Of a stretch of 64,000 bases of DNA, positions 33,627 through 42,744 are shown in pieces. The notes beneath the pieces were generated by a model, which was given only the letters and a program-made list of their open reading frames with translations, did no database searches and was not told the DNA's origin. Both the position numbers and the translations under genes were made by a program. Origin of the DNA: Shewanella oneidensis MR-1 (GTDB lineage Bacteria > Pseudomonadota > Gammaproteobacteria > Enterobacterales > Shewanellaceae); contig NC_004349.1 in assembly GCF_000146165.2 (NCBI RefSeq), forward strand, positions 1 to 64,000, written 5' to 3'. Position 1 is the stretch's first letter. Each line of letters opens with the position of its first letter.

Positions 33627-34993
33627 AAATAGTGAAATTAACACAAGTGTTTATTCGGTCATTAGCTCGTCAAACACGCGCCTACACCATTCAAGACAGT
33701 CTCTGTCATGGCCTTGGCGTTAAAGTGATGCCCGATAAACCGATGCAGTACGTTATTAGCCGCCTTATTGATAATCGGACACGCACACGCATTCTTGCGC
33801 CTGTTAGTGCGCTAACGGTTAAAGCGGCACGGGAGAAAGCAACAGGGCAGCTTCAAGCATGGCGAGAGGAACACACTCAACCGAGCATGAGTGCTTCCCC
33901 CCGTTTTGATGTGTTTGTTGAACAAACATGGAAGCCGATGATTTTTGAACACTGGAAACCCAGTACAAAACGGTCAGTCTTGCCCGCGCTGAATAGACGC
34001 TTGTTAGCACATTTTGGCCGTTACCCGTTGCACATGATTAACCATAAGATGGTGCAAGCATGGTTTGATGAGATTAGTAAAACGCGCAAAGGTGCCGCTA
34101 ACCGTAACCTTGATACATTGCAATCCGTTTTCAAGTTAGCATTGAGGCAGGGGCATTGCCTGACGAATCCCTGTATTGGTATTCGGCAAAACAAAAGGCG
34201 GGTATTAAATCGCTTTTTGAGTGTTGCTGAAATGCAGCGTTTATCTGTGGCGCTTGATGAATGTGAAGCGGTCGGCGGCAGTATTGCTCAATGTGCTGAT
34301 GTTTTGCGGCTTTTACTGCTAACAGGCTGCCGATTATCGGAAATCACTTTTTTAAAAGGGGAGTACGTGCGCGGCAATGAATTGCATTTACCTGACAGTA
34401 AAACGGGGGCAAAAGTGCTTTATATTGGTCAAGCCGCAGTTGACATATTAAGTCGCTATCACTGTAAGGCCAATACAGAACTTTTTCCGATGAAACAGGG
34501 CGCTTCCACCTCATTGGTACAGTCGCTATGGCTAAGGTTGCGAAAACAGATAGGGGTTGAAGATGTGAGATTGCATGATTTACGGCATACCTTTGCAAGT
34601 TATGCCGTCATGGACGGATGCAGTATTCCGATGGTGGCCTCTTTACTGGGGCATAAAAAAGTCACAATGACATTACGATATACCCATGTAGGGGATGATA
34701 GCGTAGAGCAAGCCTCTGAGGTTATTGGGGCTGTCTTCAAAGGCATTTTTACTCAGCCTGAGCCCCCTAAGCCCTTAATCCCCCGAACTAATGAGACTCC
34801 CATGCCAGCCGTAAAAGTAAAGCAAAAGCGTCTGCCAGAAAGAAAACCAACAGCGAAGCCAAAGCCTAAAGCGGTGAAGAAAGTGAAGCAAGTTAAACCA
34901 TTACAGAAACTGCCCACTTTAACTAAAGAGGAACTTCGTGCGATACAACGGTTTAGGGATAGTGAGCTTTTTGATAGAGTGAAAATTGGCTAA
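33623..34993 (+). CDS. Tyrosine recombinase 2 of a tandem pair
   Basis: A 456-residue relative of the preceding gene with the same domain order and complete catalytic set: LTGCRLSEI, SKTGAK, LHDLRHTFAS, LLGHKKV and TLRYTHV. It carries an extra Lys/Pro-rich tail of about 90 residues (RKPTAKPKPKAVKKVKQVKP) that the first lacks and that may bind DNA non-specifically. Overlapping recombinase genes suggest that a heteromeric recombinase acts on the element ends. Confidence 0.94.
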   Translation: MKIVKLTQVFIRSLARQTRAYTIQDSLCHGLGVKVMPDKPMQYVISRLIDNRTRTRILAPVSALTVKAAREKATGQLQAWREEHTQPSMSASPRFDVFVEQTWKPMIFEHWKPSTKRSVLPALNRRLLAHFGRYPLHMINHKMVQAWFDEISKTRKGAANRNLDTLQSVFKLALRQGHCLTNPCIGIRQNKRRVLNRFLSVAEMQRLSVALDECEAVGGSIAQCADVLRLLLLTGCRLSEITFLKGEYVRGNELHLPDSKTGAKVLYIGQAAVDILSRYHCKANTELFPMKQGASTSLVQSLWLRLRKQIGVEDVRLHDLRHTFASYAVMDGCSIPMVASLLGHKKVTMTLRYTHVGDDSVEQASEVIGAVFKGIFTQPEPPKPLIPRTNETPMPAVKVKQKRLPERKPTAKPKPKAVKKVKQVKPLQKLPTLTKEELRAIQRFRDSELFDRVKIG

Positions 34994-35429
34994 TTGTAAT
35001 GTTATTGTTCTATCGCCTGTTACGGCAAGGGATCAATAGTCGTCGCTAGCCAACTGCCAGTGGGCAAAACTGAGACAGGCGGGTTCACCGCGCGGTGAAA
35101 GTGATGGTAACGGGTGAATCTGCGAAAACAAGGATCAAAGTTGATTTATGCCGATAAAGCTGAGGAAAACTGATAGGTTGATAGCGGGAAGAAAAATCGT
35201 GATTGGCATGATGTTATTAGCCAATATTTCAGCCATAAAATTGGTTTGACTGAAGTTGGTCTGATTATAGCTTGCAAATATTTAGGTTGAAAAACGTTTA
35301 CGCAATCGCCCTTATGATTTTGGATGCTGGAAGTGAAATATTTACAGACTTTACGGGGGTTGTTAAATTATGGTTTGATATAATTTGGTCAAACACTCTT
35401 TTTGTTGGTATATTTGAATTTTTGTATTG
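34994..35429. other. Intergenic region with a 16-bp palindrome
   Basis: No convincing gene; a plus-strand frame at 35272-35550 conflicts with a better minus-strand one. TTCACCGCGCGGTGAA at 35084-35099 is a perfect palindrome. Confidence 0.5.
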
Positions 35430-35762
35430 CTATGTGAATATTAATGCAATCACAATTGCTATTTTCTTTATTGTACTCAAGGTGAATGATATTAATGTAT
35501 ATCGTTTTAGTCTTGGGAATAAATCTCGGCAAATTGGTACTTTGCCATAGTATAATGAACATTTGTTTATTGGGAGTAAAATAGTTTTTAATTTATAGTC
35601 TTTTTCATTGATTTTGATGTTGAAGGTTTTGTATGGTAACCAAAGAAATTGGTGGAATATTAGTATGTCGTCTTTTTTGCACGAAAGCTCGCCAGTAACT
35701 ATTTTGTACTTAAAGCTAAAGGTTTCATCGTTAATTTTTACATCTTTCTCATAAGAGAGCAT
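35430..35762 (-). CDS. Hypothetical protein with C-terminal membrane anchor
   Basis: I start at ATG 35762 (MLSYEKDVKINDETFSFKYK), with AGGGA upstream; the longer reading uses a TTG at 35789. About 85 soluble residues are followed by a basic patch (FPRLKRY) and one membrane helix (LISFTLSTIKKIAIVIALIF). Lying next to the bacteriocin genes, it could be an immunity protein, but the family is unknown and the role is a guess. Confidence 0.5.
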   Translation of the reverse strand: MLSYEKDVKINDETFSFKYKIVTGELSCKKDDILIFHQFLWLPYKTFNIKINEKDYKLKTILLPINKCSLYYGKVPICRDLFPRLKRYTLISFTLSTIKKIAIVIALIFT

Positions 35763-35840
35763 TTTACGAAAATCCCTATTAGGAAACAAAGCCGTCTCAC
35801 GTTAATCGGTGGTGAAACATTTTGGCTGAAAATAATTTAG

Positions 35841-35899
35841 CTCAAATCTAATCTTACGGAGGCACCAGAGAAATATGCGACTGTCAGATCAGATCTGAG
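35841..35899. repeat. Imperfect palindromic element, copy 2
   Basis: CTCAAATCTAATCTTAC at the left and GACTGTCAGATCAGATCTGAG at the right. Same design as 26021-26082. It lies just beyond the 3' end of the peptidase gene. Confidence 0.55.
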
Positions 35900-35915
35900 T
35901 AAATACACATAAAAG

Positions 35916-37844
35916 TTACTTAAATCCAATTTTCCGATTTAAAAAATCAACTATTTTCTTATTGGCCTCACCTATATTTTCTTGCTTATAAAATCCGTGA
36001 CCTTCTTTGTCTTTTATAAGTTTCTCATAAGGGATATTTGCTTTATCTAATGCCTTCATTAAAGCGTTAGCGTGCTCAATAGACGCTCTTTTATCTTCTT
36101 CGCCATGGATAATGAGTACTGAGGCCTTAAGCATATCGACAAAATGCACAGGGGATTGAGATTTTAATGCCGCTTTATCTGTACCGAGAGTTTTATCTAA
36201 ATAAGCATCACCCCAACTGGTATCTTTCACATCGCCTTCGTTATATAACATTTCTAAATCGTAAACCCCAGCATAACCAATTGCACATTTAAAGGTATCA
36301 GGGTAGCGAGTCGCACTCTGCAAAGCACTATATCCACCAAAACTAATACCTAAAATACACATCCGATTTTCATCTGCAATACCTTGTTGTATGGCATATT
36401 GTGTTGCCAGCATTATATCGTCTTGAATTTTAGTGCCCCATTTTCCATAACCCGCTTCTTCAAAGTTTTTACCATAACCGGTTGAGCCCCTAAAGTTCAC
36501 TTGCACCACAGCAAAACCTTGATTAGCCAGCATTTGCACTAATGGGTCGAATCCCCAATAATCACGAGCGTGTGGGCCACCATGGGGCAAGATAACTGTA
36601 GGTAAATTTGTTTTTTTATCTTTAGGCAAAGTCATCAATCCATTTAAGGTAAAACCATCCTTTGTTTTGATTCTAAAAGGTTCTGTTTCTGCCATTTCCT
36701 TGGCATTTATCCAGCCTCTACTGCTCATTAAAAAGCGCGCTTTCATTTGAGTGGTATCAAAAAGATAAAAATCACCTGGATTGCGATCACTACTCACATG
36801 CACAATAGCCTGTTTACCATCCTCAGTGATACTGCTAACCAGTACGCTATCACCATTAAAAGCATCGACTAAGGACTTGTGTAGCTTAGCGTCGACTGAG
36901 TCAGGTTTGAGATAAAGGTAATTAGGATAATCTTCATCTATCCGTAATCCATATACCTCATTCAATTGACTACCGATAGCATAAGTTGGATCAACCATCT
37001 CACTTTGATATAACTTAGTTTCTTTTTTAGTCGATAAATCATAGTGATATAAGCCTTTTGGTCCATCATCTGTGCTCTTTAAGGCATAAATACTTTGATT
37101 ATCCGCAGCAAAAGCGATTGGCTCAAATGCCCCTGCAAATTTATCACCAAAGAGTTGCCAATCATCGCCTTGCCCTTTGCTATAGTAAAGTTGCGTAGTA
37201 AATTTATCATCAGTCCCTGCAACAAAACGCGGGACTCCAGCATGATCGATTAAAAACTGACTATAAGCTAAAGGCGCACGCTTGATTCGACGGGTTTTTC
37301 CTGAATATATATTGAGCTTTACAATTTCTGGAATCACATCCGTACGTCGACTTAAAGCTTGAGAGCGGATTAACACATGTTGATCATCCCCTTTCAGGTT
37401 ATCAACTAAAAAACCGCCATTGCTTGTCGGTGTTTTGGCTCGGTAACCATAGATCATTGCTCCTTTCTTACCATCAAAATTGACAGCATAGATTTCACCA
37501 TAATTTAATGGTTTTTCTAATGAGCCTCTAACCTGTTCAACCTGCACAATCACTCGTTCATTGTTGACCCAGTAGTAATCTGCAACTTGATCGCGCTTGT
37601 CTCCACCCAGCGCAAAAATGACCTTAAAAGTGTCACTATCTAAAAATGCTAAAGTTTTACGGCCTTCAGTATTAACTAATGTGGCAAGGTATTTCCCATC
37701 CGGTGATATTTTTACATCATAAAACTCAGGATGACGGGAAAAATCATTAATAGTCACCGCTTGGATGGAAAAACTGAAAAATATAGAAATCAATAATACT
37801 TTTAATATCACAATAACTTCTTTATAAAATAAATGAATTTTCAT
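35916..37844 (-). CDS. Exported S9-family peptidase (prolyl oligopeptidase-like)
   Basis: Alpha/beta-hydrolase peptidase with an N-terminal beta-propeller. I start at ATG 37844 (MKIHLFYKEVIVILKVLLIS), with GAGAG upstream; this begins with a signal peptide ending near QAVT, so the enzyme is periplasmic or secreted. The catalytic Ser lies in GISFGGYSAL, the oxyanion region in ILPHGGPHARDYWGF, the Asp in HGEEDKRAS and the His in GHGFYKQ. WDP-type propeller repeats fill residues 40-380. It belongs to the minus-strand block with the bacteriocin genes; it may trim peptides or be unrelated. Confidence 0.93.
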   Translation of the reverse strand: MKIHLFYKEVIVILKVLLISIFFSFSIQAVTINDFSRHPEFYDVKISPDGKYLATLVNTEGRKTLAFLDSDTFKVIFALGGDKRDQVADYYWVNNERVIVQVEQVRGSLEKPLNYGEIYAVNFDGKKGAMIYGYRAKTPTSNGGFLVDNLKGDDQHVLIRSQALSRRTDVIPEIVKLNIYSGKTRRIKRAPLAYSQFLIDHAGVPRFVAGTDDKFTTQLYYSKGQGDDWQLFGDKFAGAFEPIAFAADNQSIYALKSTDDGPKGLYHYDLSTKKETKLYQSEMVDPTYAIGSQLNEVYGLRIDEDYPNYLYLKPDSVDAKLHKSLVDAFNGDSVLVSSITEDGKQAIVHVSSDRNPGDFYLFDTTQMKARFLMSSRGWINAKEMAETEPFRIKTKDGFTLNGLMTLPKDKKTNLPTVILPHGGPHARDYWGFDPLVQMLANQGFAVVQVNFRGSTGYGKNFEEAGYGKWGTKIQDDIMLATQYAIQQGIADENRMCILGISFGGYSALQSATRYPDTFKCAIGYAGVYDLEMLYNEGDVKDTSWGDAYLDKTLGTDKAALKSQSPVHFVDMLKASVLIIHGEEDKRASIEHANALMKALDKANIPYEKLIKDKEGHGFYKQENIGEANKKIVDFLNRKIGFK

Positions 37845-38064
37845 AAAACTCTCATTTAAACTATTAAACACAAAGGTAATAATGCTTATAGTGTAACCCC
37901 TTATCATCTTTACTAATGGAATGATCATCTTATTAATTAGTTAGATTTGCCTAATAAATCTACTGAATACTAATCAGTAGGTGATTTATGAAATCCAGTT
38001 TAAAATAAGTTTGATTACATTTCAAATGCATGCTTAATAAGTTACTACAAAAATTATTGCTAAA

Positions 38065-38280
38065 TTATTTTTTTATGTTGTTATTATCAATTTCATGAAA
38101 TCTATGCAACGCTCTATATTTTATTATCAACTTATGATAAAGGCAGCCGATAAAAAATGAAAGGAACAATAAAAACAAGCAAATCAGTTTTATTGCTACA
38201 GAGCAGTCAAATAAGAAATAATATAGTACAGAACTAATGAGTAAATAGAATGCACTATAATTGTAATCTAATTTATCCAT
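38065..38280 (-). CDS. Small membrane protein, candidate bacteriocin immunity
   Basis: A 71-residue protein with two membrane segments (AFYLLISSVLYYFLF, AIKLICLFLLFLSFFIGCLY) and a basic C-terminal tail. Immunity proteins of small unmodified bacteriocins are typically of this size and topology and are encoded directly beside the peptide genes; this one lies 46 bp after them on the same strand. No sequence family recognised. Confidence 0.65.
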   Translation of the reverse strand: MDKLDYNYSAFYLLISSVLYYFLFDCSVAIKLICLFLLFLSFFIGCLYHKLIIKYRALHRFHEIDNNNIKK

Positions 38281-38326
38281 AAATACCTCAAAAAAAGGCC
38301 TATATAACGTATAGGCCTTGTAATTA

Positions 38327-38530
38327 TTATTTATAACAAACGGCAGCTGCTAGAAATCCCCCCAAAAAAGCACCAGCACTAGCACCTGCCGAAAAACCGC
38401 CTCCAAAACTAAGATATCCAGCTCCCAGTCCTCCAGCTAAAGATGCTCCGCCAACAACTAATGCCGTGCAAAGCCCTGAATCAATTCCACCTTGAACTTG
38501 TTCAAGATCGATTGCTTTTAAATCTTCCAT
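38327..38530 (-). CDS. Double-glycine bacteriocin precursor, peptide 1
   Basis: A 67-residue precursor. The leader MEDLKAIDLEQVQGG has the LxxIxxEQVxGG pattern cut by C39 exporters after Gly15. The mature part (52 residues) is Gly/Ala-rich with repeated GxxxG-like steps (GGASLAGGLGAGYLSFGGGF) suited to membrane helix packing, and has a Cys near each end (C21 and C65) that could form a disulfide. AGAGGT lies 8 nt before the ATG. It follows peptide 2 after 11 bp, so the two are made together and probably act as a pair. Confidence 0.88.
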   Translation of the reverse strand: MEDLKAIDLEQVQGGIDSGLCTALVVGGASLAGGLGAGYLSFGGGFSAGASAGAFLGGFLAAAVCYK

Positions 38531-38541
38531 TTATCTACCTC

Positions 38542-38751
38542 TTATCTTAATTGTGAACAAAGTGCTAAGCCTATTGATTGACCAAATTGGGCTCCCCAGA
38601 AACCGCCTGTAGCCATACCTCCAGGTCCAACTATACCTCCGGCGATCACACCAATAGCTCCTCCCATGATAGTAGTGCTACCCGTAAGTGCTACACATGC
38701 GGCTGAACTTCCATTAACCTGCTCAATTTCATTCATTGTTAATTCTTGCAT
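38542..38751 (-). CDS. Double-glycine-type bacteriocin precursor, peptide 2
   Basis: A 69-residue precursor with leader MQELTMNEIEQVNGS; the cleavage pair is Gly-Ser rather than Gly-Gly, a tolerated variant. The mature 54 residues are Gly-rich (MGGAIGVIAGGIVGPGGMAT) with Cys at C19 and C65, mirroring peptide 1. GGAAGGAAA precedes the ATG. Two matched peptides with GxxxG content are what two-peptide (class IIb-like) bacteriocins look like; in gammaproteobacteria they would be called microcins. Confidence 0.87.
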   Translation of the reverse strand: MQELTMNEIEQVNGSSAACVALTGSTTIMGGAIGVIAGGIVGPGGMATGGFWGAQFGQSIGLALCSQLR

Positions 38752-38820
38752 AATGATTTCCTTCCATTACAATTTCACAGTTTTGATTGCTAAGTCGGTT
38801 TATCCATCTTAGCGGCTTTC

Positions 38821-38858
38821 CAAAGGCTCGGTTTCCGGCTAAAGTCACCGAGCCTTTG
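38821..38858. terminator. 12-bp hairpin between exporter and peptide genes
   Basis: CAAAGGCTCGGT and ACCGAGCCTTTG around a 14-nt loop. Its T-rich flank is on the plus strand, while the genes run on the minus strand; it could still attenuate read-through so that peptides and exporter are expressed at different levels. Confidence 0.55.
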
Positions 38859-38935
38859 TTTTAACCTGTTAAATCACGATGTCAATGTCATCTAACAGTC
38901 TAAAATCTTGACCTTTTCAATCCTAAACCCTACTC

Positions 38936-41113
38936 TTATGACGCGGACTGGGCTTGCTGTAATTCTTCAGCAGTCATTATTTTCCCTTGATGCATCACAA
39001 CCACTCTATCTGCCTGCTTAATGGTTTCTGGTCTATGGGCAATGATAATGCGGGTCATATTTAGGTTTTTTATCTGCTCACTGATTTTAGCCTCATTCAT
39101 AATGTCGAGATGACTTGTAGCTTCATCCATAAACAAAATCGAGGGTGACTGATATAAGGCTCGTGCTAGCAATAAACGCTGTACTTGCCCACCCGAAAAC
39201 TGATTCCCCATATCGCCCACTAAACTGTTATACCCCATGGGCATATGTGCGATATCCATATCAATCACCGCCAATTGTGCACATTGTTGCATTTTTACGT
39301 AATTAGGCTCAGGGTCGAAAAACGTAATATTGTCAGCAATCGAGCCTGAAAGCAGAGTATCGTCCTGCATAACGGCTGCGATTTGCTGCCGATATTGTGT
39401 TAATCCAATCTGTTGTATCGCTTGGCCATCGAGCAAAATACGTCCACTCGAGGGGACTAATAGCCCTAGCATCAGTTTCACTAAGGTGGTCTTGCCACAA
39501 CCAGAAGCCCCCACTATAGCGACAGATTCTCCCGCCTGAATATCGAGGCTCAGGTTGCTAACCACCTCGGGCTCATTTTCACCATAACGAAAGCTTACGT
39601 TCTCTAAACTTAAGCGCCCTTTGACAACATTGAGCGGTGTAAAGCCTTCTTGATGAGCCTCTTGCTCGTGGAGAGCAATGTCAGAGATACGGTCAAGGTG
39701 TAATCGCAACATACGAAACATAATTAACTGTTCAATTAAGCTTGCCACTCGCTCAGTCATTTGATTTTTGTAAGCAATAAAGGCTAATACCATGCCGATG
39801 GTGAGGCCACCACTCATGACAATCATTGCCGCCATGTAAATCACAATGATATTTTCAACTCCAAACAACAGTTTGTTCATTGCATCGAAGCTGATTTTTA
39901 GCCTACCTAAACGAATGTCAGCATTGATGACTTCACTGTAGCGATTTTGCCAAATACCTTGCCTAGCGCTTTCACAGGTAAATAACTTGATGGTTTGAAT
40001 ACCTCGGATATTTTCCAAAAAGTTACTTTGCTCTTTTGCTTTTGCTTGAATCGACTCTTCTGTGGCTCGATGAAGTGGCCTGTATAATGCGAAACGCATC
40101 AAGGTATACAATGCCACAGCAGCCATGACGACAAGCGTGAGTTTTACACTGTAAATCAGCATCATCACTAAAACCGCAATGGACATGACTCCATCAACAA
40201 CCGTTTCAACTAGGCCTGTCGTTAGCCGCTCACGTACTTGTGCCAAAGAGCCAAAACGCGACACTAAATCACCAATATGCCGCTTTTCAAAATAGTTCAT
40301 GGGTAAGCGCAATAGATGGCGCAGTAAATTAACCCCCATTTGCATATTCAATAGGCTAGAAACCCTTAACACTAGCCAGCTGCGCACACCGGTGGTAAAC
40401 ACGTTTATCACCACCAACAGCCCGAAGCCAATGGCTAGCACAATCAGCAAAGGCTGGTCCTGACTCACCAATACCTCATCAACCACCCATTGCATGTAAT
40501 AAGGCGTGACTAACGCAAATACCTGTAATAATACGGATAAGAGCAGCAATGTTATCAACGCTGCGTTAACGCCACTGATTTTGGTCCACAGTTGGCTTAA
40601 TCGCATTTGCTGGCGTTCATCTTGTTTTACAAACGCCTTCGTCGGTGTCAACTCAAGTGCAATTCCTGTAAAATGTTTAGCAAATTCCTGCAGCGATAAG
40701 GTGCGTTTACCAGCAGCAGGGTCATTTATGCTGATGCTTTTTTTAGTGACACCAGTGAGTACAACAAAGTGATTCATATCCCAATGGAGAATACAAGGTA
40801 GTGCTAACTTACCTACCTCTTCCAACGGGCACTTGAGCGCTCGACTGGAGAGTCCAATAGAATCACCTAATGAAATTAACTGCTGTAAATTCATCCCTTT
40901 TAAATTAGCGGTGAAGCGCTTGCGTAACGCCGCCATGTCTAACTTGTGACCGTTGAAGCTTGCTATCATCGCCATACAGGCAAGACCGCATTCCGCCATT
41001 TCAGCTTGTAAAATAAGTGGCACACGCTTATTGCCAGAGAACTCAAGTAAGTCAACGGGACTATTGCTCTCGCTTGCCATCAAGGCGGCATGTTTGTCAG
41101 TTGCAATTGTCAT
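38936..41113 (-). CDS. C39 peptidase-containing ABC exporter for double-glycine peptides
   Basis: Inner-membrane exporter that cuts the leader and pumps the peptide. The N-terminal C39 domain shows Q36 and catalytic C42 in LQAEMAECGLACMAM, His in MNHFVVLTGV and Asp in SINDPAAG. Six membrane segments follow, then the ATPase: GASGCGKTT (Walker A), FSGGQVQRLLLARAL (signature) and ILFMDEATSHLD (Walker B). The 725-residue length equals CvaB-type exporters. The stop of the upstream HlyD gene overlaps its ATG region, so the two form one operon. Confidence 0.96.
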   Translation of the reverse strand: MTIATDKHAALMASESNSPVDLLEFSGNKRVPLILQAEMAECGLACMAMIASFNGHKLDMAALRKRFTANLKGMNLQQLISLGDSIGLSSRALKCPLEEVGKLALPCILHWDMNHFVVLTGVTKKSISINDPAAGKRTLSLQEFAKHFTGIALELTPTKAFVKQDERQQMRLSQLWTKISGVNAALITLLLLSVLLQVFALVTPYYMQWVVDEVLVSQDQPLLIVLAIGFGLLVVINVFTTGVRSWLVLRVSSLLNMQMGVNLLRHLLRLPMNYFEKRHIGDLVSRFGSLAQVRERLTTGLVETVVDGVMSIAVLVMMLIYSVKLTLVVMAAVALYTLMRFALYRPLHRATEESIQAKAKEQSNFLENIRGIQTIKLFTCESARQGIWQNRYSEVINADIRLGRLKISFDAMNKLLFGVENIIVIYMAAMIVMSGGLTIGMVLAFIAYKNQMTERVASLIEQLIMFRMLRLHLDRISDIALHEQEAHQEGFTPLNVVKGRLSLENVSFRYGENEPEVVSNLSLDIQAGESVAIVGASGCGKTTLVKLMLGLLVPSSGRILLDGQAIQQIGLTQYRQQIAAVMQDDTLLSGSIADNITFFDPEPNYVKMQQCAQLAVIDMDIAHMPMGYNSLVGDMGNQFSGGQVQRLLLARALYQSPSILFMDEATSHLDIMNEAKISEQIKNLNMTRIIIAHRPETIKQADRVVVMHQGKIMTAEELQQAQSAS

Positions 41114-42360
41114 TAACTCACCCTTCCGCGCAGGCTGTAAATTGGGTCAAGCAACCAATCGAGCAGCGTGCGCCTGTCCAGAACTATATCTGCCTCTAAG
41201 AGCATGCCGCTTTTAAGGGGGAATGCTTCACCATAGGCCTGCATGTCTTGCGCGGATAAGGTTGTCTTTATACGGTAAACAGGCTCTGATAACTTAACGG
41301 GTAAATCGGCTTCACCATCGAGTAGTAATGCTTTATCTACACGCAATACCTCACTGTGCAGAAAACCAAACCGTTGATAAGGAAATGCATCAAAGCGTAA
41401 TCTAGCCTCATCACCCTGTTTAACAAACCCCGCACTTCTTGTTGGTAGTAATAACTCTGCTACCAATGAAGAGCCCTTTGGGATAATGCTCATTAATGGG
41501 CGATTGCTGGCAATAAACTCGCCCTCAACAACACTTACTGCCGCCACAGTACCTGATTCTTGAGCGCGTATAACAAATGTGTAACTATTCTCCGCTTCAT
41601 TTAATTGTCTTTGAATATCAGATTGGCGCTTATGAACATCTGACTGTTTTAAATTAAATTGGAACGGTAAGCTCACTAATTCAGCGTGAGTTTGATTTAA
41701 CTCGCGGTCAATCGATATTTTGTTCGACTCTAAGTTTTCCACTTCTTGCTTTACTTCAATTAATTTTGATAATTGAAGCTGATAATCAAGCTCTGATAAA
41801 TAACCATCTTTGTAGAGCTTGTCGTGTTGTTTTTTCTGTGCAACTTGTATGTTTAATTTATCTGCTAACAACTGTTTTTGTCTAGATAATACCTTCATCG
41901 ATTCTGATAAGTCAGACAACCTTTTTTTGAGCCTAAGAGTCTCGGCTGCATTCAGCTCTATGTTGTTATCTAATTCTTGATTTAAAATACTTTGCTGTTG
42001 TTTTAACTCACTTATCAGTGTTTCGCTTAACTCAAAACCAGATGCCATGCTGCTTCTTATTATGACTGTTACTAATGGGTCGCCTGCATTGACATCACTA
42101 CCTTCCTTTACGTGCAAGATATCCACATTTCCAATGCGATTAGCATAGGTTTTTATCACACCTTTATCGGGGACAAGATATCCGCGAACCGTTTCTTTGC
42201 GAGCGTAATGTGAAAAATATAAAAATAAAATAATCGCAGTAACGATTAATAATATGGCTATGGAAATAGTGTATATAGATAATGGTTGAGCTAACGATAT
42301 ATCGCCATATAGCCGCTGCTTTTGTTCGTTAACTACTTGTTGGCGAAATAAGTCAGACAT
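41113..42360 (-). CDS. HlyD-type periplasmic adaptor of the bacteriocin exporter
   Basis: Membrane-fusion protein linking the ABC exporter to an outer-membrane channel. One N-terminal membrane helix (IYTISIAILLIVTAIILFLYF) is followed by a lipoyl half-motif, a long coiled coil (about residues 110-260, for example QQSILNQELDNNIELNAAET) and a beta-barrel domain. 415 residues match CvaA-type proteins. It begins the exporter operon. No TolC-like gene is in the window, so the host channel must be used. Confidence 0.93.
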   Translation of the reverse strand: MSDLFRQQVVNEQKQRLYGDISLAQPLSIYTISIAILLIVTAIILFLYFSHYARKETVRGYLVPDKGVIKTYANRIGNVDILHVKEGSDVNAGDPLVTVIIRSSMASGFELSETLISELKQQQSILNQELDNNIELNAAETLRLKKRLSDLSESMKVLSRQKQLLADKLNIQVAQKKQHDKLYKDGYLSELDYQLQLSKLIEVKQEVENLESNKISIDRELNQTHAELVSLPFQFNLKQSDVHKRQSDIQRQLNEAENSYTFVIRAQESGTVAAVSVVEGEFIASNRPLMSIIPKGSSLVAELLLPTRSAGFVKQGDEARLRFDAFPYQRFGFLHSEVLRVDKALLLDGEADLPVKLSEPVYRIKTTLSAQDMQAYGEAFPLKSGMLLEADIVLDRRTLLDWLLDPIYSLRGRVS

Positions 42361-42744
42361 GGCATGGGTCCTGTTAATGGGTTTTGGGTATAATGCTGTG
42401 CTAAGTCAATCCCTGTAGAATCCGTGTTAGTTTCAGGTTAATGATGTGAGTCATTCAGGTATATACTACTTTAGTATGGTTATTTGGCGTGAGTAAAATG
42501 TGGATTGTTAGATGGCGCATGGTTGAATTGCTGGTGTATTAAATTCATTGGCAATAAATTATCAAGGATTACAAATTATTAACAATCTTACCGAATGGCG
42601 TATTTGTGGTAGTGATATTTCAATGCTTTGTATAGCTAATAGGCATTATTTGTTAGAACTAAACGAGTGTTTTAAATATATTTTTAGGGGATACGCTAAA
42701 AAGATACAAGAATGATATTATGGGAGGTTGTTAGTCTGTAATTT

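Noticed and set aside
35272..35550. Plus-strand 92-codon ORF in the island
   Set aside because: TTG start without ribosome site, overlapping a better minus-strand frame with domain-like organisation.
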